Shown: one piece after another, positions 1 to 7,939 of the stretch
Layout: each line of letters opens with the position of its first letter
Numbering within the stretch: the first letter of the stretch is position 1
DNA from: Clostridia bacterium
Lineage (GTDB): Bacteria; Bacillota; Clostridia; Christensenellales; Aristaeellaceae
Reading direction: 5' to 3'
DNA: 64,000 nt
Assembly: GCA_017526525.1 (NCBI GenBank)
Contig: JAFXRG010000002.1
Location: 62,001-126,000 of the forward strand
Translations under genes and position numbers: made by a program
The notes under the pieces: model-generated
What the model was told of the DNA's origin: nothing
Databases searched by the model: none
Seen by the model: the letters and a program-made list of their open reading frames with translations, nothing else

Positions 1-458
1 GAGCGGAAAGCATCCGTGATGAAAGCGGTCAGTTCCCGGTCCCGCAGGGGAGAAAAAACCACAACGCCGCCCAGCTTTTTGACCGCGCCGTAAAGCTTTT
101 TCCGGCCGTCCGGCTTCAGGGCACAGAAGAAAAGAAGCACGGAGGAGGCGGGAACGGAAGGCAGGTACTCCATCAGCCGCTCATCCGCCTCGGCGCGGCC
201 GGTCAGGGCCGGATGATCGCGTACGATGATCAGCCGCCGGTCCGCCATGAAGGGCATGGTTTCCGCGGCGGAAATGATCTGATCGGTTTCCGGGGCTTCC
301 AGCAGGGTCCGGTTCAGATCCTCCAGCCCTTCCGGCAGGATTTTTTTGCAGAGGGCATTCAGGGCATCCTGTTTCAGATGCTCTTCCTCGCCCTCAAAAA
401 GGAGCACCGAGGGAATTTCACCCCGGGAAAGAAGACGGTCAAAATCCTTGCGATCCAT
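1..458 (-). CDS. holA: DNA polymerase III delta subunit, partial (C-terminus beyond window)
   Basis: This is the N-terminal 152 residues of the clamp-loader delta subunit, which opens the beta sliding clamp and helps load it on primed DNA. The product begins MDRKDFDRLL, then shows the family pattern VLLFEGEEEHLKQDAL followed by an alpha/beta segment containing RRLIIVRDHP and VLLFFCALKPDGRKKLY. The ATG at 458 lies only 3 bases downstream of the comEC stop on the minus strand, so the two genes are probably cotranscribed and translationally linked. The comEC-holA order is common in Bacillota. The remaining roughly 180 residues of a normal 330-residue HolA lie left of base 1. Confidence 0.88.
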   Translation of the reverse strand, partial: MDRKDFDRLLSRGEIPSVLLFEGEEEHLKQDALNALCKKILPEGLEDLNRTLLEAPETDQIISAAETMPFMADRRLIIVRDHPALTGRAEADERLMEYLPSVPASSVLLFFCALKPDGRKKLYGAVKKLGGVVVFSPLRDRELTAFITDAFR

Positions 459-461
459 GAA

Positions 462-2747
462 TTACAAACCTCCGGAAGAAGACGGTGAAAGAAATGGAAA
501 CACCGTAAAGGTATCCTCTGAAAAACGAACGGTAAGCGCCCCGCCTTCGGCGGTGGAGTAAACCGGAATCTCCCCGATACGCCCGGAAAAATCCTCGTGG
601 CGTTTCACTTTGGCGCAGGGAAGCAGAACGGCCCGGGGAGATACCGCGGCAATCCATTCCGGCGAGGTTGAGGAAGGGGAACCGTGATGGGCGGCCTTCA
701 GGAGATCCGCCGGGGCTGCGGCGTAAAGCTCGTAGCTTCCGGTGATATCCCCGGCGTGCAGGAAGGAAACCCCCTGCAGGGACAGCAGGGATACCAGGGA
801 ATAGTTGTTGGCATCCTGCGCAGGACGGATATATCCAGCCTCCGGCCAGAGAACCGAAAGGGAACCGGAAGGAAACGGAAGGACATCGCCCCGGGAAAGG
901 TGTACGATTTCCGTGCCGGAAGCGCGCAGGGACTCCAGCAGGGCCAGGATGTCCTCATGGATTTCCTGCGTTTCCGCTCCGGCAGGGAGGTAAATCCGCC
1001 GGACAGGGATTTCATCATCCACCAGGGACTGGAGGCCGCCGGCGTGATCGGTGTGCAGGTGGGTCAGGATCACGGCGGAAGGCGTCAGGCGGTTCCGGCG
1101 GAGAAAGCTGCTGAGAACGCCGTCATCCATACCGGTGTCCAGGACGTACACCTCATCCTGATCCCAAAGCACCGCCGCATCGGCATTCCCGACGCTGAAC
1201 TGGATATACTCCGTTCCCGAATGGGGAAGGGGAATCAGCGAAAAGATGACAACCGCCGCTCCGGCAGCCAGGCTGATCCACCGCCGGCCCCATCCGGTGC
1301 GGAACAGCGGACAGAGGGCGAAGAATACCAGGATCATGCCGATGGCGGTCAGCCAGGTGGAGGCATGGGTCCAGAGGGTGATGCCCGGCAGCGCGGACAG
1401 GGCACGGATACTCCGGACAAACCCGGTGGTAAGCAGCCTTGCGGCGGCTGCGGGCAAAGCGCATAAAAAGGGGACCGGAAGCAGCAGAAGCGTGATCCAG
1501 TCCAGGATGATCATCAGGGAAGCGGCCAGGGAGGCCGGCAGGTTGACCAGGAAGGACAGCAGGGGCAGTTTCTGGTAATGATACAGTTCCGGCAGCAGCA
1601 CCCCCAGCTGGGCGCCGATCAGCACCGCGAAGGATTCCCCGATGCGCTTCGGGATTTTTTTCCGGAAAGGCATCCGGGCAGACAGATACGGCGTGATCAG
1701 CACCAGGCCGAAGACGGCGCCGAAGGTGAGCTGGAAGGAAACGCCGGTGAGCTGCACCGGGGAAAGCAGCAACATGAGGATCATCACGGCGCACAGCAGG
1801 TGCAGTCCGATACGGGGACGGTTCAGCAGCTTGCCGGAAAGGGTGAGCAGAAGCAGGAGGGAAGCGCGGAGCACCGGTTGGCTCATGCCGCACAGGGCAC
1901 AGTAGAAAAGCAGGATTACGGCATAGAGGGCAAGGCGAAGCCCCTGGCGCAGCTTCAGCAGCCGGAAAAGGCCCGCCAGCATAAAAACCAGGATGCCCGT
2001 GTGAAACCCGCTGACCGCCAGGATATGCGCAACGCCGAGCCGGGCAAAGGCCGCCCGGTCCTCCGAGGGGATCGTGGAGCGCTCGCCCAGCAGGACGGCT
2101 GCGGCGTATCCGCCGGCTTCCTCGCCCATTCGCTCCGTGAGCGCGGCGGAAAGACGGTGGCGGAGGGACGCGGCGGAACCGGCAAAGGAAAAGGAGGAAG
2201 GCGCGGAGCAGGACAGGTGCTCTGCCCCGTAGAGGCCCACGGTGACCCCGCGGCGAAGCAGTTCCTCCCGAAAATCATAACCGTTCGGATTATCGGTGCC
2301 GGAAGGATGATAAAGGGAGCCGGCAAAGGACACCTCCCGGCCGGGTTCCAGTCCCTCCGGCAGGGCTTCCTCCTCCGTATAGAAGGTCCAGTAAGCACCG
2401 GAAGAAAGCGGCCGGCCGTTCAGGGTCACATCGGAAAGGAAAACGCGAACCTGGCCGTAATGGCCCGACCGGACTTCGTCGGAAACAACGCCGCGAACCT
2501 CATAATCCCCTTCCGGCGGGAGGGACGGATTCCAGGCCATTTGTCCGGCGGCGGCGCCCAGCGTAAAAGCCAGCACCATGCAGGCCGCAAAACGAAAACG
2601 GTCCCGCAGGAGGAAAACGGCCCCCGCAGCCGGAATGCATGCCAGCCACGGAAAAAGCGGGGAGGACAGATTCCGGCCCAAAAGGATACCGCCTGCCAGA
2701 AACAGAAGGGCAGGCGGCAGAAGCCAGCCCCGCTGCCGGGCGGTCAT
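462..2747 (-). CDS. comEC: ComEC/Rec2 competence DNA channel
   Basis: This 761-residue polytopic membrane protein is expected to form the channel that carries single-stranded DNA across the cytoplasmic membrane during transformation. An N-terminal pair of TM segments is followed by an OB-like extracellular domain (DUF4131 type, about residues 55-170). The hydrophobic Competence core spans about 210-480 and contains ILAVSGFHTGIL. A C-terminal metallo-beta-lactamase domain carries HLHTDHAGG near residue 564. The length is normal for the family. The ATG overlaps the stop of the upstream MBL hydrolase by 4 bases (ATGA). No other competence gene (comEA, comF, comG) lies in the window, so competence itself is not shown. 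Confidence 0.93.
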   Translation of the reverse strand: MTARQRGWLLPPALLFLAGGILLGRNLSSPLFPWLACIPAAGAVFLLRDRFRFAACMVLAFTLGAAAGQMAWNPSLPPEGDYEVRGVVSDEVRSGHYGQVRVFLSDVTLNGRPLSSGAYWTFYTEEEALPEGLEPGREVSFAGSLYHPSGTDNPNGYDFREELLRRGVTVGLYGAEHLSCSAPSSFSFAGSAASLRHRLSAALTERMGEEAGGYAAAVLLGERSTIPSEDRAAFARLGVAHILAVSGFHTGILVFMLAGLFRLLKLRQGLRLALYAVILLFYCALCGMSQPVLRASLLLLLTLSGKLLNRPRIGLHLLCAVMILMLLLSPVQLTGVSFQLTFGAVFGLVLITPYLSARMPFRKKIPKRIGESFAVLIGAQLGVLLPELYHYQKLPLLSFLVNLPASLAASLMIILDWITLLLLPVPFLCALPAAAARLLTTGFVRSIRALSALPGITLWTHASTWLTAIGMILVFFALCPLFRTGWGRRWISLAAGAAVVIFSLIPLPHSGTEYIQFSVGNADAAVLWDQDEVYVLDTGMDDGVLSSFLRRNRLTPSAVILTHLHTDHAGGLQSLVDDEIPVRRIYLPAGAETQEIHEDILALLESLRASGTEIVHLSRGDVLPFPSGSLSVLWPEAGYIRPAQDANNYSLVSLLSLQGVSFLHAGDITGSYELYAAAPADLLKAAHHGSPSSTSPEWIAAVSPRAVLLPCAKVKRHEDFSGRIGEIPVYSTAEGGALTVRFSEDTFTVFPFLSPSSSGGL

Positions 2748-3460
2748 ACGTCCAGCGTGGTGCCCGGCACCGCCAGCGAAACATTGGGATGGCGGGACTG
2801 GGCTTCACGCAGCAGCATACGGGGTTCAAAGACGGGGTTCAGATGGGTGAGCACCAGCTGCCCGGCACCGCAGGCCGACGCCAGGTCCGCCGCCAGGGCG
2901 GCGGACAGATGCGGCAGGTTTTCGGCCCAGTTTTCCGAGGGGAAAAGCCCGTCGGCCAGCAGCAGGGAAGATCCGCGGAAAAAGCTTTCCAGGGAAGGCA
3001 GGGTGTTGGTATCCCCGGTATAACCGAGCGTGCGGCCTTCCGACTCAATCCGGTAGCCCACCGCGGGCACGGGATGGCGGGCTTCCCCCACGCGGACCGT
3101 GCAGGAACCGAGGGAAAGCACATCCCCCGGGGAAACATCCGTCAGGCGGAAGCAGGGAGCGGCGGCAACGATCTCCCGGATGGGAGAGGACGGATCGGCC
3201 GGCGCGAAAACCTGCAGCGTTTTGCCGGCAGCCGCCAGCCGGTACAGCAGGACGGTCAGGTCCGCGGTATGGTCATAATGCCAGTGGGAAAGAAGAATCG
3301 CGGTCAGGGATTCCGGCGGCATCAGGGCGGTGAGCCGGGCCAGGACCCCGCTGCCGAAGTCCAGCTGCAGGAGCGTATCCCCTGCCTCTGCCAGGTATCC
3401 GGAAGTTGCTCCGTTGCTTTCGGGAAACGGGCCGCTGACACCCAGTACATGAAGTTTCAT
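2744..3460 (-). CDS. MBL-fold metallo-hydrolase, RNase Z-like
   Basis: This 238-residue cytoplasmic protein starts MKLHVLGVSGPFPESNGATS and carries a metal-binding HWHYDH variant of the HxHxDH motif at about residues 58-63. GYTGDTNTLP and a late TH pair supply further likely ligands. The overall pattern is that of the RNase Z / cAMP phosphodiesterase-like branch of the metallo-beta-lactamase superfamily; the substrate cannot be read from sequence. AAAGGAG sits 9 bases before the ATG at 3460. Its stop overlaps the comEC start by 4 bases, so two unrelated MBL proteins are translationally coupled. A true tRNase Z is less likely because the protein is short and lacks a visible exosite arm. Confidence 0.8.
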   Translation of the reverse strand: MKLHVLGVSGPFPESNGATSGYLAEAGDTLLQLDFGSGVLARLTALMPPESLTAILLSHWHYDHTADLTVLLYRLAAAGKTLQVFAPADPSSPIREIVAAAPCFRLTDVSPGDVLSLGSCTVRVGEARHPVPAVGYRIESEGRTLGYTGDTNTLPSLESFFRGSSLLLADGLFPSENWAENLPHLSAALAADLASACGAGQLVLTHLNPVFEPRMLLREAQSRHPNVSLAVPGTTLDV

Positions 3461-3490
3461 GATGCTGTTCTCCTTTCCTGTCGGCTTTTT

Positions 3491-3739
3491 TCAGATTTCA
3501 ACGATTTCGCCGCCGAGGTCCTCCACCACGGCGCAGATGCCTGCCAGGGAGCGGGATACCTCGCCCTCCCCGGGAGAGGCAATCCAGAGCCGGACAGGCT
3601 CAGACCTTTCGGACAGGCAGTCGTGAAGGGCATCGGCATTCATTCCGTAATAATCCGGGAGCCCCAGCAGCATTTTCAGGGCAGCATGAAGTTCCCGGGC
3701 GGTTTTATAGTGATCAGCGTCAATCCACAGGGTTGTCAT
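3491..3739 (-). CDS. barstar-family protein (ribonuclease inhibitor fold)
   Basis: This 82-residue protein begins MTTLWIDADHYKTARELHAA and contains LGLPDYYGMNADALHDCL, which matches the barstar core (a helix followed by LxLPxYYGxNxDAL). Barstars bind and block secreted barnase-type ribonucleases. I chose the ATG at 3739 because AGAGGTG lies 6 bases before it; an in-frame ATG at 3757 would put the ribosome site inside the gene. No barnase-like toxin is visible in the window, so this may be an orphan immunity protein or may act on an RNase encoded elsewhere. It sits between the MBL hydrolase and a small membrane protein in the same minus-strand run. Confidence 0.82.
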   Translation of the reverse strand: MTTLWIDADHYKTARELHAALKMLLGLPDYYGMNADALHDCLSERSEPVRLWIASPGEGEVSRSLAGICAVVEDLGGEIVEI

Positions 3740-3766
3740 AGGATACACCTCTTTCATTATCAGCAG

Positions 3767-4159
3767 TCAGATTCCCCGGCCGGTACGGATCGAGAAGGCC
3801 AGCAGGTAGGCGGCAAAGGCAGCCTCCACGGCAACAATCCAGGAACCGGAGGAAGCCGGATCCACCACCAGCAGGCGAAGCACGGGAACCGAGCGGCCTA
3901 CATCCACAGAGGCCAGGTACTGATACAGCAGGACCAGGAGAATCACCGCCGCCGGAATCCAGAGCAGCCAGGCAAAGGGCTCCCGGAGACGCGTGGCGCC
4001 CGCGAGGGGAAGCAGGAGACTCAGCAGGGTTCCGAGGAGCAGGCCGATCAGCAGGCCGCCGAAATACCAGCTCATGGAGAAAAGAAGCGGCATCAGCAGG
4101 CACAGAAGGATCAGCATGCACAGGGGAACCATGATCACCGTCAGCTTTCGGAGGAACAT
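3767..4159 (-). CDS. hypothetical integral membrane protein
   Basis: This 130-residue protein is strongly hydrophobic, with about four predicted TM segments: residues 5-29, 32-54, 63-84 and a weaker one at 108-124. I recognise no family motif. The ATG at 4159 overlaps the end of trmD by 19 bases, with AAGGAG 11 bases upstream inside trmD. An alternative ATG at 4132 would just clear trmD. It occupies the place where rplS often follows trmD in other Bacillota. Cotranscription with trmD and the barstar gene is likely from spacing. Confidence 0.6.
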   Translation of the reverse strand: MFLRKLTVIMVPLCMLILLCLLMPLLFSMSWYFGGLLIGLLLGTLLSLLLPLAGATRLREPFAWLLWIPAAVILLVLLYQYLASVDVGRSVPVLRLLVVDPASSGSWIVAVEAAFAAYLLAFSIRTGRGI

Positions 4160-4884
4160 TCGCTTTCAAGCTCCTTTATCATTTTCTGATCGTCCCGGGA
4201 AAGCACGGCGCCTTCCAGCAGGTCCGGCCGGCAGCGCAGGGTGGCGGCCAGGCTTTCCCGCCGGCGCCATCGCCGGATATCCGCGTGGTTGCCGGAAAGA
4301 AGCACATCCGGAACTGCCAGGCCGTTCAGATCCCTTGGGCGGGTATACTGGGGATATTCCAGCAGGCCGTCGGAGAAGGATTCCTCCTCCGGGCTTTCGG
4401 CGCTGCCGAGGACTCCCGGAACAAAACGGGAGACACAGTCCACCAGCACCATAGCGGCAAGCTCGCCGCCGGTGAGGATATAGTCCCCGATGCTGATTTC
4501 CTCATCCGTGCAGGTGTCCAGCGCCCGCTGGTCCACGCCCTCATAGTGGCCGCAAAGCAGGATCAGGGATTCCTGCCGCGCCAGTTCCCGGGCCACGCCG
4601 GTGGACAGCTTTCGCCCCCGGGGCCCGAGGTAAATCCGGCGGGCGCCGGGCAGGGAGGCGGAAGCTGCCGCCATGGCGTCCATGATGGGCTGCGCCATCA
4701 TGACCATGCCGGCACCGCCGCCGAAGGGGTAGTCGTCGGTGTTTTTATGCTTGCTGGCGGAGTAGGGACGGATGTCCCGGGTCCGGAGATCCAGCAGTCC
4801 CTGGGCCCGGGCCCGGCCGAGAATGCTGGAGGAAAAAACACTGTCAAACATTTCCGGAAAAATGGTCAGGATTTCAATGGTCAA
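4141..4884 (-). CDS. trmD: tRNA (guanine37-N1)-methyltransferase
   Basis: TrmD transfers a methyl group from S-adenosylmethionine to N1 of G37 in tRNAs that read CNN codons, preventing +1 frameshifts. The product, about 247 residues, shows the SPOUT trefoil-knot motifs LLCGHYEGVDQRA and ISIGDYILTGGELAA, plus YPFGGGAGMVM near the N-terminus and YPQYTRP. The start is the TTG at 4884: AGGAGGTG lies 7 bases before it and it gives the family N-terminus TIEILTIFPEMF. An upstream in-frame ATG at 4941 would add 19 residues unlike the family. The TTG overlaps the end of rimM by 11 bases, which suggests translational coupling. Confidence 0.95.
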   Translation of the reverse strand: MTIEILTIFPEMFDSVFSSSILGRARAQGLLDLRTRDIRPYSASKHKNTDDYPFGGGAGMVMMAQPIMDAMAAASASLPGARRIYLGPRGRKLSTGVARELARQESLILLCGHYEGVDQRALDTCTDEEISIGDYILTGGELAAMVLVDCVSRFVPGVLGSAESPEEESFSDGLLEYPQYTRPRDLNGLAVPDVLLSGNHADIRRWRRRESLAATLRCRPDLLEGAVLSRDDQKMIKELESECSSES

Positions 4885-5407
4885 GAACGGCCACCTCCTG
4901 CAGTTTTTCCGAGCAGACGAGGATCCGGCGGCTGCCGGCATCCACCTCGGGGAAAACGGAAAGCAGCGCCGGCGCCATCAGCGTTCCCTCCGGGGTGCGA
5001 AATACCCAGGTGTCCACGGAGCCGTACTGAAGCACGTCTGTCAGGACACCCACGGGGCGGTTGTTTTCATCCACCGCTTCGCAGCCGATGAGGTCGGCAA
5101 TATAGACCGCCCCGTCTTCCGCGGGGGCGGCATGGGCGCGGTCAATATACAAATCCCGGCTGCGGAAGGCTTCCGCGTCATCGGCGGAAGCGCTGTCCGC
5201 CAGACGGGCATACACAAAGCCTTCATGAATCCTGGTTACTTTCAGGGAAACGGGGGTATATACACCGTGATCCTCCAGATACAGCTCCTTCCAGGAAGAA
5301 AACATTTCCACCCGGGCAGCATAGGGCTTGATTTTCACTTCACCGCGAACGCCCTGCGGCTTCAGGACGGAGCCGATCAGCAGATACTGGTTCAATTCAT
5401 TCTTCAT
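4874..5407 (-). CDS. rimM: 16S rRNA processing protein RimM
   Basis: RimM binds ribosomal protein S19 and helps mature the 3' domain of the 30S subunit. The 177-residue product starts MKNELNQYLLIGSVLKPQGV with the conserved GxxxKPxGxxGEVKI pattern (GVRGEVKI). It has the N-terminal beta-barrel domain (about 1-95) and a PRC-barrel domain (about 100-175) including DLIGCEAVD and GVLTDVLQYG. Only a weak GGAA precedes the ATG at 5407. A hairpin between khpA and this gene could lower read-through, so rimM-trmD may be partly separate from the rpsP unit. It overlaps the TTG start of trmD. Confidence 0.94.
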   Translation of the reverse strand: MKNELNQYLLIGSVLKPQGVRGEVKIKPYAARVEMFSSWKELYLEDHGVYTPVSLKVTRIHEGFVYARLADSASADDAEAFRSRDLYIDRAHAAPAEDGAVYIADLIGCEAVDENNRPVGVLTDVLQYGSVDTWVFRTPEGTLMAPALLSVFPEVDAGSRRILVCSEKLQEVAVLDH

Positions 5408-5460
5408 CTTTCAATTCCGCGGTTATAAACCGGCACAGGCGGCTTATAACGGATGATCCC

Positions 5461-5480
5461 GGTTTTCCGGCCGGAAAACC
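5461..5480. repeat. 20-bp perfect palindrome between khpA and rimM
   Basis: Bases 5461-5480 read GGTTTTCCGG followed by its exact reverse complement. It lies in the 140-base gap between khpA and rimM, upstream of rimM on the minus strand. It could be a protein-binding site or an RNA hairpin in the rimM leader; no T-run follows it. Confidence 0.5.
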
Positions 5481-5505
5481 GCTGAAAACAGACCAAACTG
5501 TGAAA

Positions 5506-5540
5506 AGCGCGGGATCCTTTTCTGTTGCGGATCCCGCGCT
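5506..5540 (-). terminator. hairpin after khpA
   Basis: A perfect 12-bp inverted repeat (AGCGCGGGATCC and its complement, loop 5518-5528) starts 8 bases past the khpA stop on the minus strand and is followed by TTTTCAC. The short T-run suggests partial termination between rpsP-khpA and rimM-trmD. Confidence 0.65.
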
Positions 5541-5547
5541 GATAATC

Positions 5548-5775
5548 TTACTGAATTTCAACAAAAACAGGCTTGCTGTTTTTTGCCGTAGCCGCCTTGA
5601 CCACTGCGCGGATCGCCTTGGCTATACGGCCCTGCTTTCCGATGACCTTGCCCATATCCTCCTCCGCAACATGCAGCTCCAGGATGATGGCTTCGGGCCC
5701 CTCAGTCTCAGTGACGCTCACCTGATCGGGATGTTCCACCAGTGACTGCGCCACAAAGGTAAGAAGTTCTTGCAT
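5548..5775 (-). CDS. khpA: KH-domain RNA-binding protein KhpA
   Basis: This 75-residue protein is a single KH domain (YlqC/KhpA family) with the signature VIGKQGRIAKAIRAVVKAA, including the GxxG loop GKQG that contacts RNA. In Bacillota KhpA works with KhpB (Jag) as a global RNA-binding pair linked to cell division and elongation. It sits directly downstream of rpsP, its usual neighbour, with 24 bases between them. AAAGGA lies 7 bases before the ATG. The length is standard. A 12-bp hairpin follows the stop. Confidence 0.93.
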   Translation of the reverse strand: MQELLTFVAQSLVEHPDQVSVTETEGPEAIILELHVAEEDMGKVIGKQGRIAKAIRAVVKAATAKNSKPVFVEIQ

Positions 5776-5799
5776 AGGTACATCCTTTCTCGGCGTCGG

Positions 5800-6051
5800 T
5801 TATTTCTCTTCGATGGCACCGGTCTTCTTCAGCAGAATGCGGACGGTGTCGGTGGGCTGAGCGCCAACGCCAAGCCAGTACTTTGCGCGGTCATTGTCAA
5901 CCTTGATTTCAGCGGGCTTGGTCATGGGATCGTAATAACCGATCTCTTCGATAAAGCGGCCGTCCCGGGGGCTGCGGATATCAGCAACCACCACGCGATA
6001 GAAAGGCTTTTTCTTCATACCCATTCTCTTCAGACGAATTTTGACAGACAT
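5800..6051 (-). CDS. rpsP: 30S ribosomal protein S16
   Basis: S16 is an early-binding small-subunit protein. The 83-residue product starts [20 protein letters not shown] and contains [12 protein letters not shown], both standard for S16. AAGGAGG lies about 10 bases before the ATG at 6051. The 94-base gap from ffh holds a CATATAC...GTATATG inverted repeat (6101-6122) that may be a small RNA hairpin. It is part of the conserved ffh-rpsP-khpA-rimM-trmD order. Confidence 0.97.
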   Translation of the reverse strand: MSVKIRLKRMGMKKKPFYRVVVADIRSPRDGRFIEEIGYYDPMTKPAEIKVDNDRAKYWLGVGAQPTDTVRILLKKTGAIEEK

Positions 6052-6145
6052 TTTCGGAAATCCTCCTTAAAACATATAAAATAAAATCATCTATGGGAAA
6101 CATATACCTGTCAGTGTATATGAGCCCGACAACAGGGAAGGGATC

Positions 6146-7465
6146 TTACATCCCGGGGAACCGCATCCGCATCCGGCGGCCTTTTCCGCCCATCATCTGT
6201 TTCATCATCTGCTGGGCCTGTTCAAACTGGCGGATGAGGGTGTTGACATCCTGCACGGTGGTTCCGGAGCCGGCAGCGATGCGCTTGCGGCGGGAAGCGT
6301 TGAGGATGGAGGGATCGCGGCGTTCCTTAGGCGTCATGGAACGGATGATGGCCTCAGGCTTCTTCATGGCATTGTCGTCCACGTCGATGTCCTTGCCGCT
6401 CATGCCCGGGAGCATTCCGATCATGCTGCGGAGGCCGCCCATTTTCTTCATGCTCTGCATCTGCTCCAGGAAATCCTCCAGGGTCAGCCGGTTTCCTAGG
6501 CCTTTCCGGGCAAACTTCTCGGCGTCCTGCGTATCGAAGGCTTCGGCGGCTTTGTCAATCAGGGTCAGCACGTCGCCCATGCCGAGAATACGGGAGGCCA
6601 TCCGGTCCGGATGGAAAGGCTCGATATCGGTAAGCTTTTCGCCGATGCCGCTGAACTTGATGGGCTTGCCGGTTACCGCCTTGATGGACAGGGCCGCGCC
6701 GCCACGGGTATCGCCGTCCAGCTTGGTGAGGATGACACCGGTGACGTCCAGCTTTTCATCGAAGGTTTTGGCAACGGTGACCGCGTCCTGACCGGTCATG
6801 GCATCCACCGTCAGCAGGATTTCCGTGGGTTTGACCGCCGCCTTGATGCGGGCCAGCTCTTCCATCAGCTGCTCGTCAATATGAAGACGGCCGGCTGTAT
6901 CGATAATCAGCACGTCCCGCTGATAGTAACGGGCATATTCGATGGCTTCCTTCGCCGTTTTGACCGGGTCCTGGGTTCCCTTTTCAAAAACGGGAACGTT
7001 GACCTGCTGCCCGACGACCTGCAGCTGTTTGATGGCGGCGGGACGGTAAATGTCGCAGGCGGCGAGCATGGGCTTTTTGCCCTGCTTGGTCAGATAACCG
7101 GCGAGCTTGGCGCACATGGTGGTTTTACCGGCACCCTGCAGGCCGCAGAGCATGAAAATGGTCGGCACCGAAGGGGACCAGCTGAGCCGGGCGTTGGTGC
7201 TGCCCATGAGCTCGGTCATTTCTTCGCTGACGATTTTGATGACCTGCTGGGACGGGGAGAGGGAAGCCAGAACATCTGCTCCGACGCAGCGCTCGGTGAC
7301 CTTTTTGATGAAATCCTTGGCGACGGCGTAGTTGACGTCCGCCTCCAGGAGAGCCATCCGCACTTCGCGCATGCCTTCCCGGACGGCGGCCTCGTTCAGC
7401 CGGCCGCGGCCGGTCATTTTCCGAAGCGCTCCCTGCAGTTTTTCACTTAAGCCTTCAAAGGCCAT
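6146..7465 (-). CDS. ffh: signal recognition particle protein Ffh
   Basis: Ffh is the GTPase subunit of the signal recognition particle and targets nascent membrane proteins to FtsY and SecYEG. The product has about 439 residues: an N-domain (1-90), a G-domain with LCGLQGAGKTTMCAKLA (G1), DTAGRLHIDEQLM (G3) and TKLDGDTRGG (G4), and a Met-rich M-domain ending GRRMRMRFPGM. The start is the ATG at 7465 (MAFEGLSEKLQ), 6 bases after GGAGGAG; an in-frame upstream ATG adds 12 residues not typical of Ffh. It overlaps the end of ylxM by 11 bases, a conserved arrangement. Confidence 0.97.
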   Translation of the reverse strand: MAFEGLSEKLQGALRKMTGRGRLNEAAVREGMREVRMALLEADVNYAVAKDFIKKVTERCVGADVLASLSPSQQVIKIVSEEMTELMGSTNARLSWSPSVPTIFMLCGLQGAGKTTMCAKLAGYLTKQGKKPMLAACDIYRPAAIKQLQVVGQQVNVPVFEKGTQDPVKTAKEAIEYARYYQRDVLIIDTAGRLHIDEQLMEELARIKAAVKPTEILLTVDAMTGQDAVTVAKTFDEKLDVTGVILTKLDGDTRGGAALSIKAVTGKPIKFSGIGEKLTDIEPFHPDRMASRILGMGDVLTLIDKAAEAFDTQDAEKFARKGLGNRLTLEDFLEQMQSMKKMGGLRSMIGMLPGMSGKDIDVDDNAMKKPEAIIRSMTPKERRDPSILNASRRKRIAAGSGTTVQDVNTLIRQFEQAQQMMKQMMGGKGRRMRMRFPGM

Positions 7466-7814
7466 TGTTCTCCTCCTGATCAAGGGCGAGCAGGCCGGCA
7501 AGCAGCTGCTCCGCCCGGGCGTAATTCTTTGCCTTCAGCGCGGCAAGGGCTTCTTCCAGACCGGACTCCATTCGCTGAAAGCGGGAGGCGACGCCCAGGG
7601 AAGCTTCCATCTCATTGAGACGGGCCGCAGCGCGGGCAATAGTTTCGTGCACCGCCTGGCGGGAAATACCGACTTCCGCGGCGATTTCCCCCAGCGAAAG
7701 ATCCTCTTCACAATGAAGCGACAGGACCCGGCGCTGCTTTTCCGTCAGCAGACCGCCGTAAAACGCGGAAAGGAAGGCGAGATCCACCTTTTTCCGAAGA
7801 TCCTCCTGCACCAT
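7455..7814 (-). CDS. ylxM: YlxM/p13 family putative DNA-binding protein
   Basis: This 119-residue helix-turn-helix protein contains FYGGLLTEKQRRVLSLHCEE and LSLGEIAAEVGISRQAVHET, the sigma-70 region 4-like HTH typical of YlxM. In streptococci YlxM binds SRP RNA and Ffh and modulates SRP activity, so a role in SRP regulation is likely. AAGGAG lies 9 bases upstream of the ATG at 7814. A consensus SigA promoter lies immediately upstream (7858-7885). The C-terminal 50 residues are variable, as in homologues. It overlaps ffh. Confidence 0.92.
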   Translation of the reverse strand: MVQEDLRKKVDLAFLSAFYGGLLTEKQRRVLSLHCEEDLSLGEIAAEVGISRQAVHETIARAAARLNEMEASLGVASRFQRMESGLEEALAALKAKNYARAEQLLAGLLALDQEENNGL

Positions 7815-7857
7815 GGGCGTACACTCCTTGTGTCAAGGTGAAACCATTGACAGGAGT

Positions 7858-7885
7858 ATTATACAGACAAAAAAATGTTTGTCAA
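7858..7885 (-). promoter_or_regulatory. SigA promoter for ylxM-ffh operon
   Basis: On the minus strand TTGACA (7885-7880) and TATAAT (7863-7858) are both perfect, with a 16-base spacer. The -35 box lies inside the 3' arm of the pfkA terminator hairpin. Confidence 0.85.
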
Positions 7886-7910
7886 GGGTTTTTCCCTGAC
7901 AAACATTTTC
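7868..7910 (-). terminator. Rho-independent terminator of pfkA
   Basis: The arms at 7909-7894 and 7888-7872 (minus-strand order) pair over about 16 bp with one bulged base, and a run of seven T follows on the minus strand. It starts about 30 bases past the pfkA stop. It overlaps the -35 element of the next promoter. Confidence 0.85.
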
Positions 7911-7939
7911 CCTGAAAAGGATTTCTTCCTCCGGCGCTG

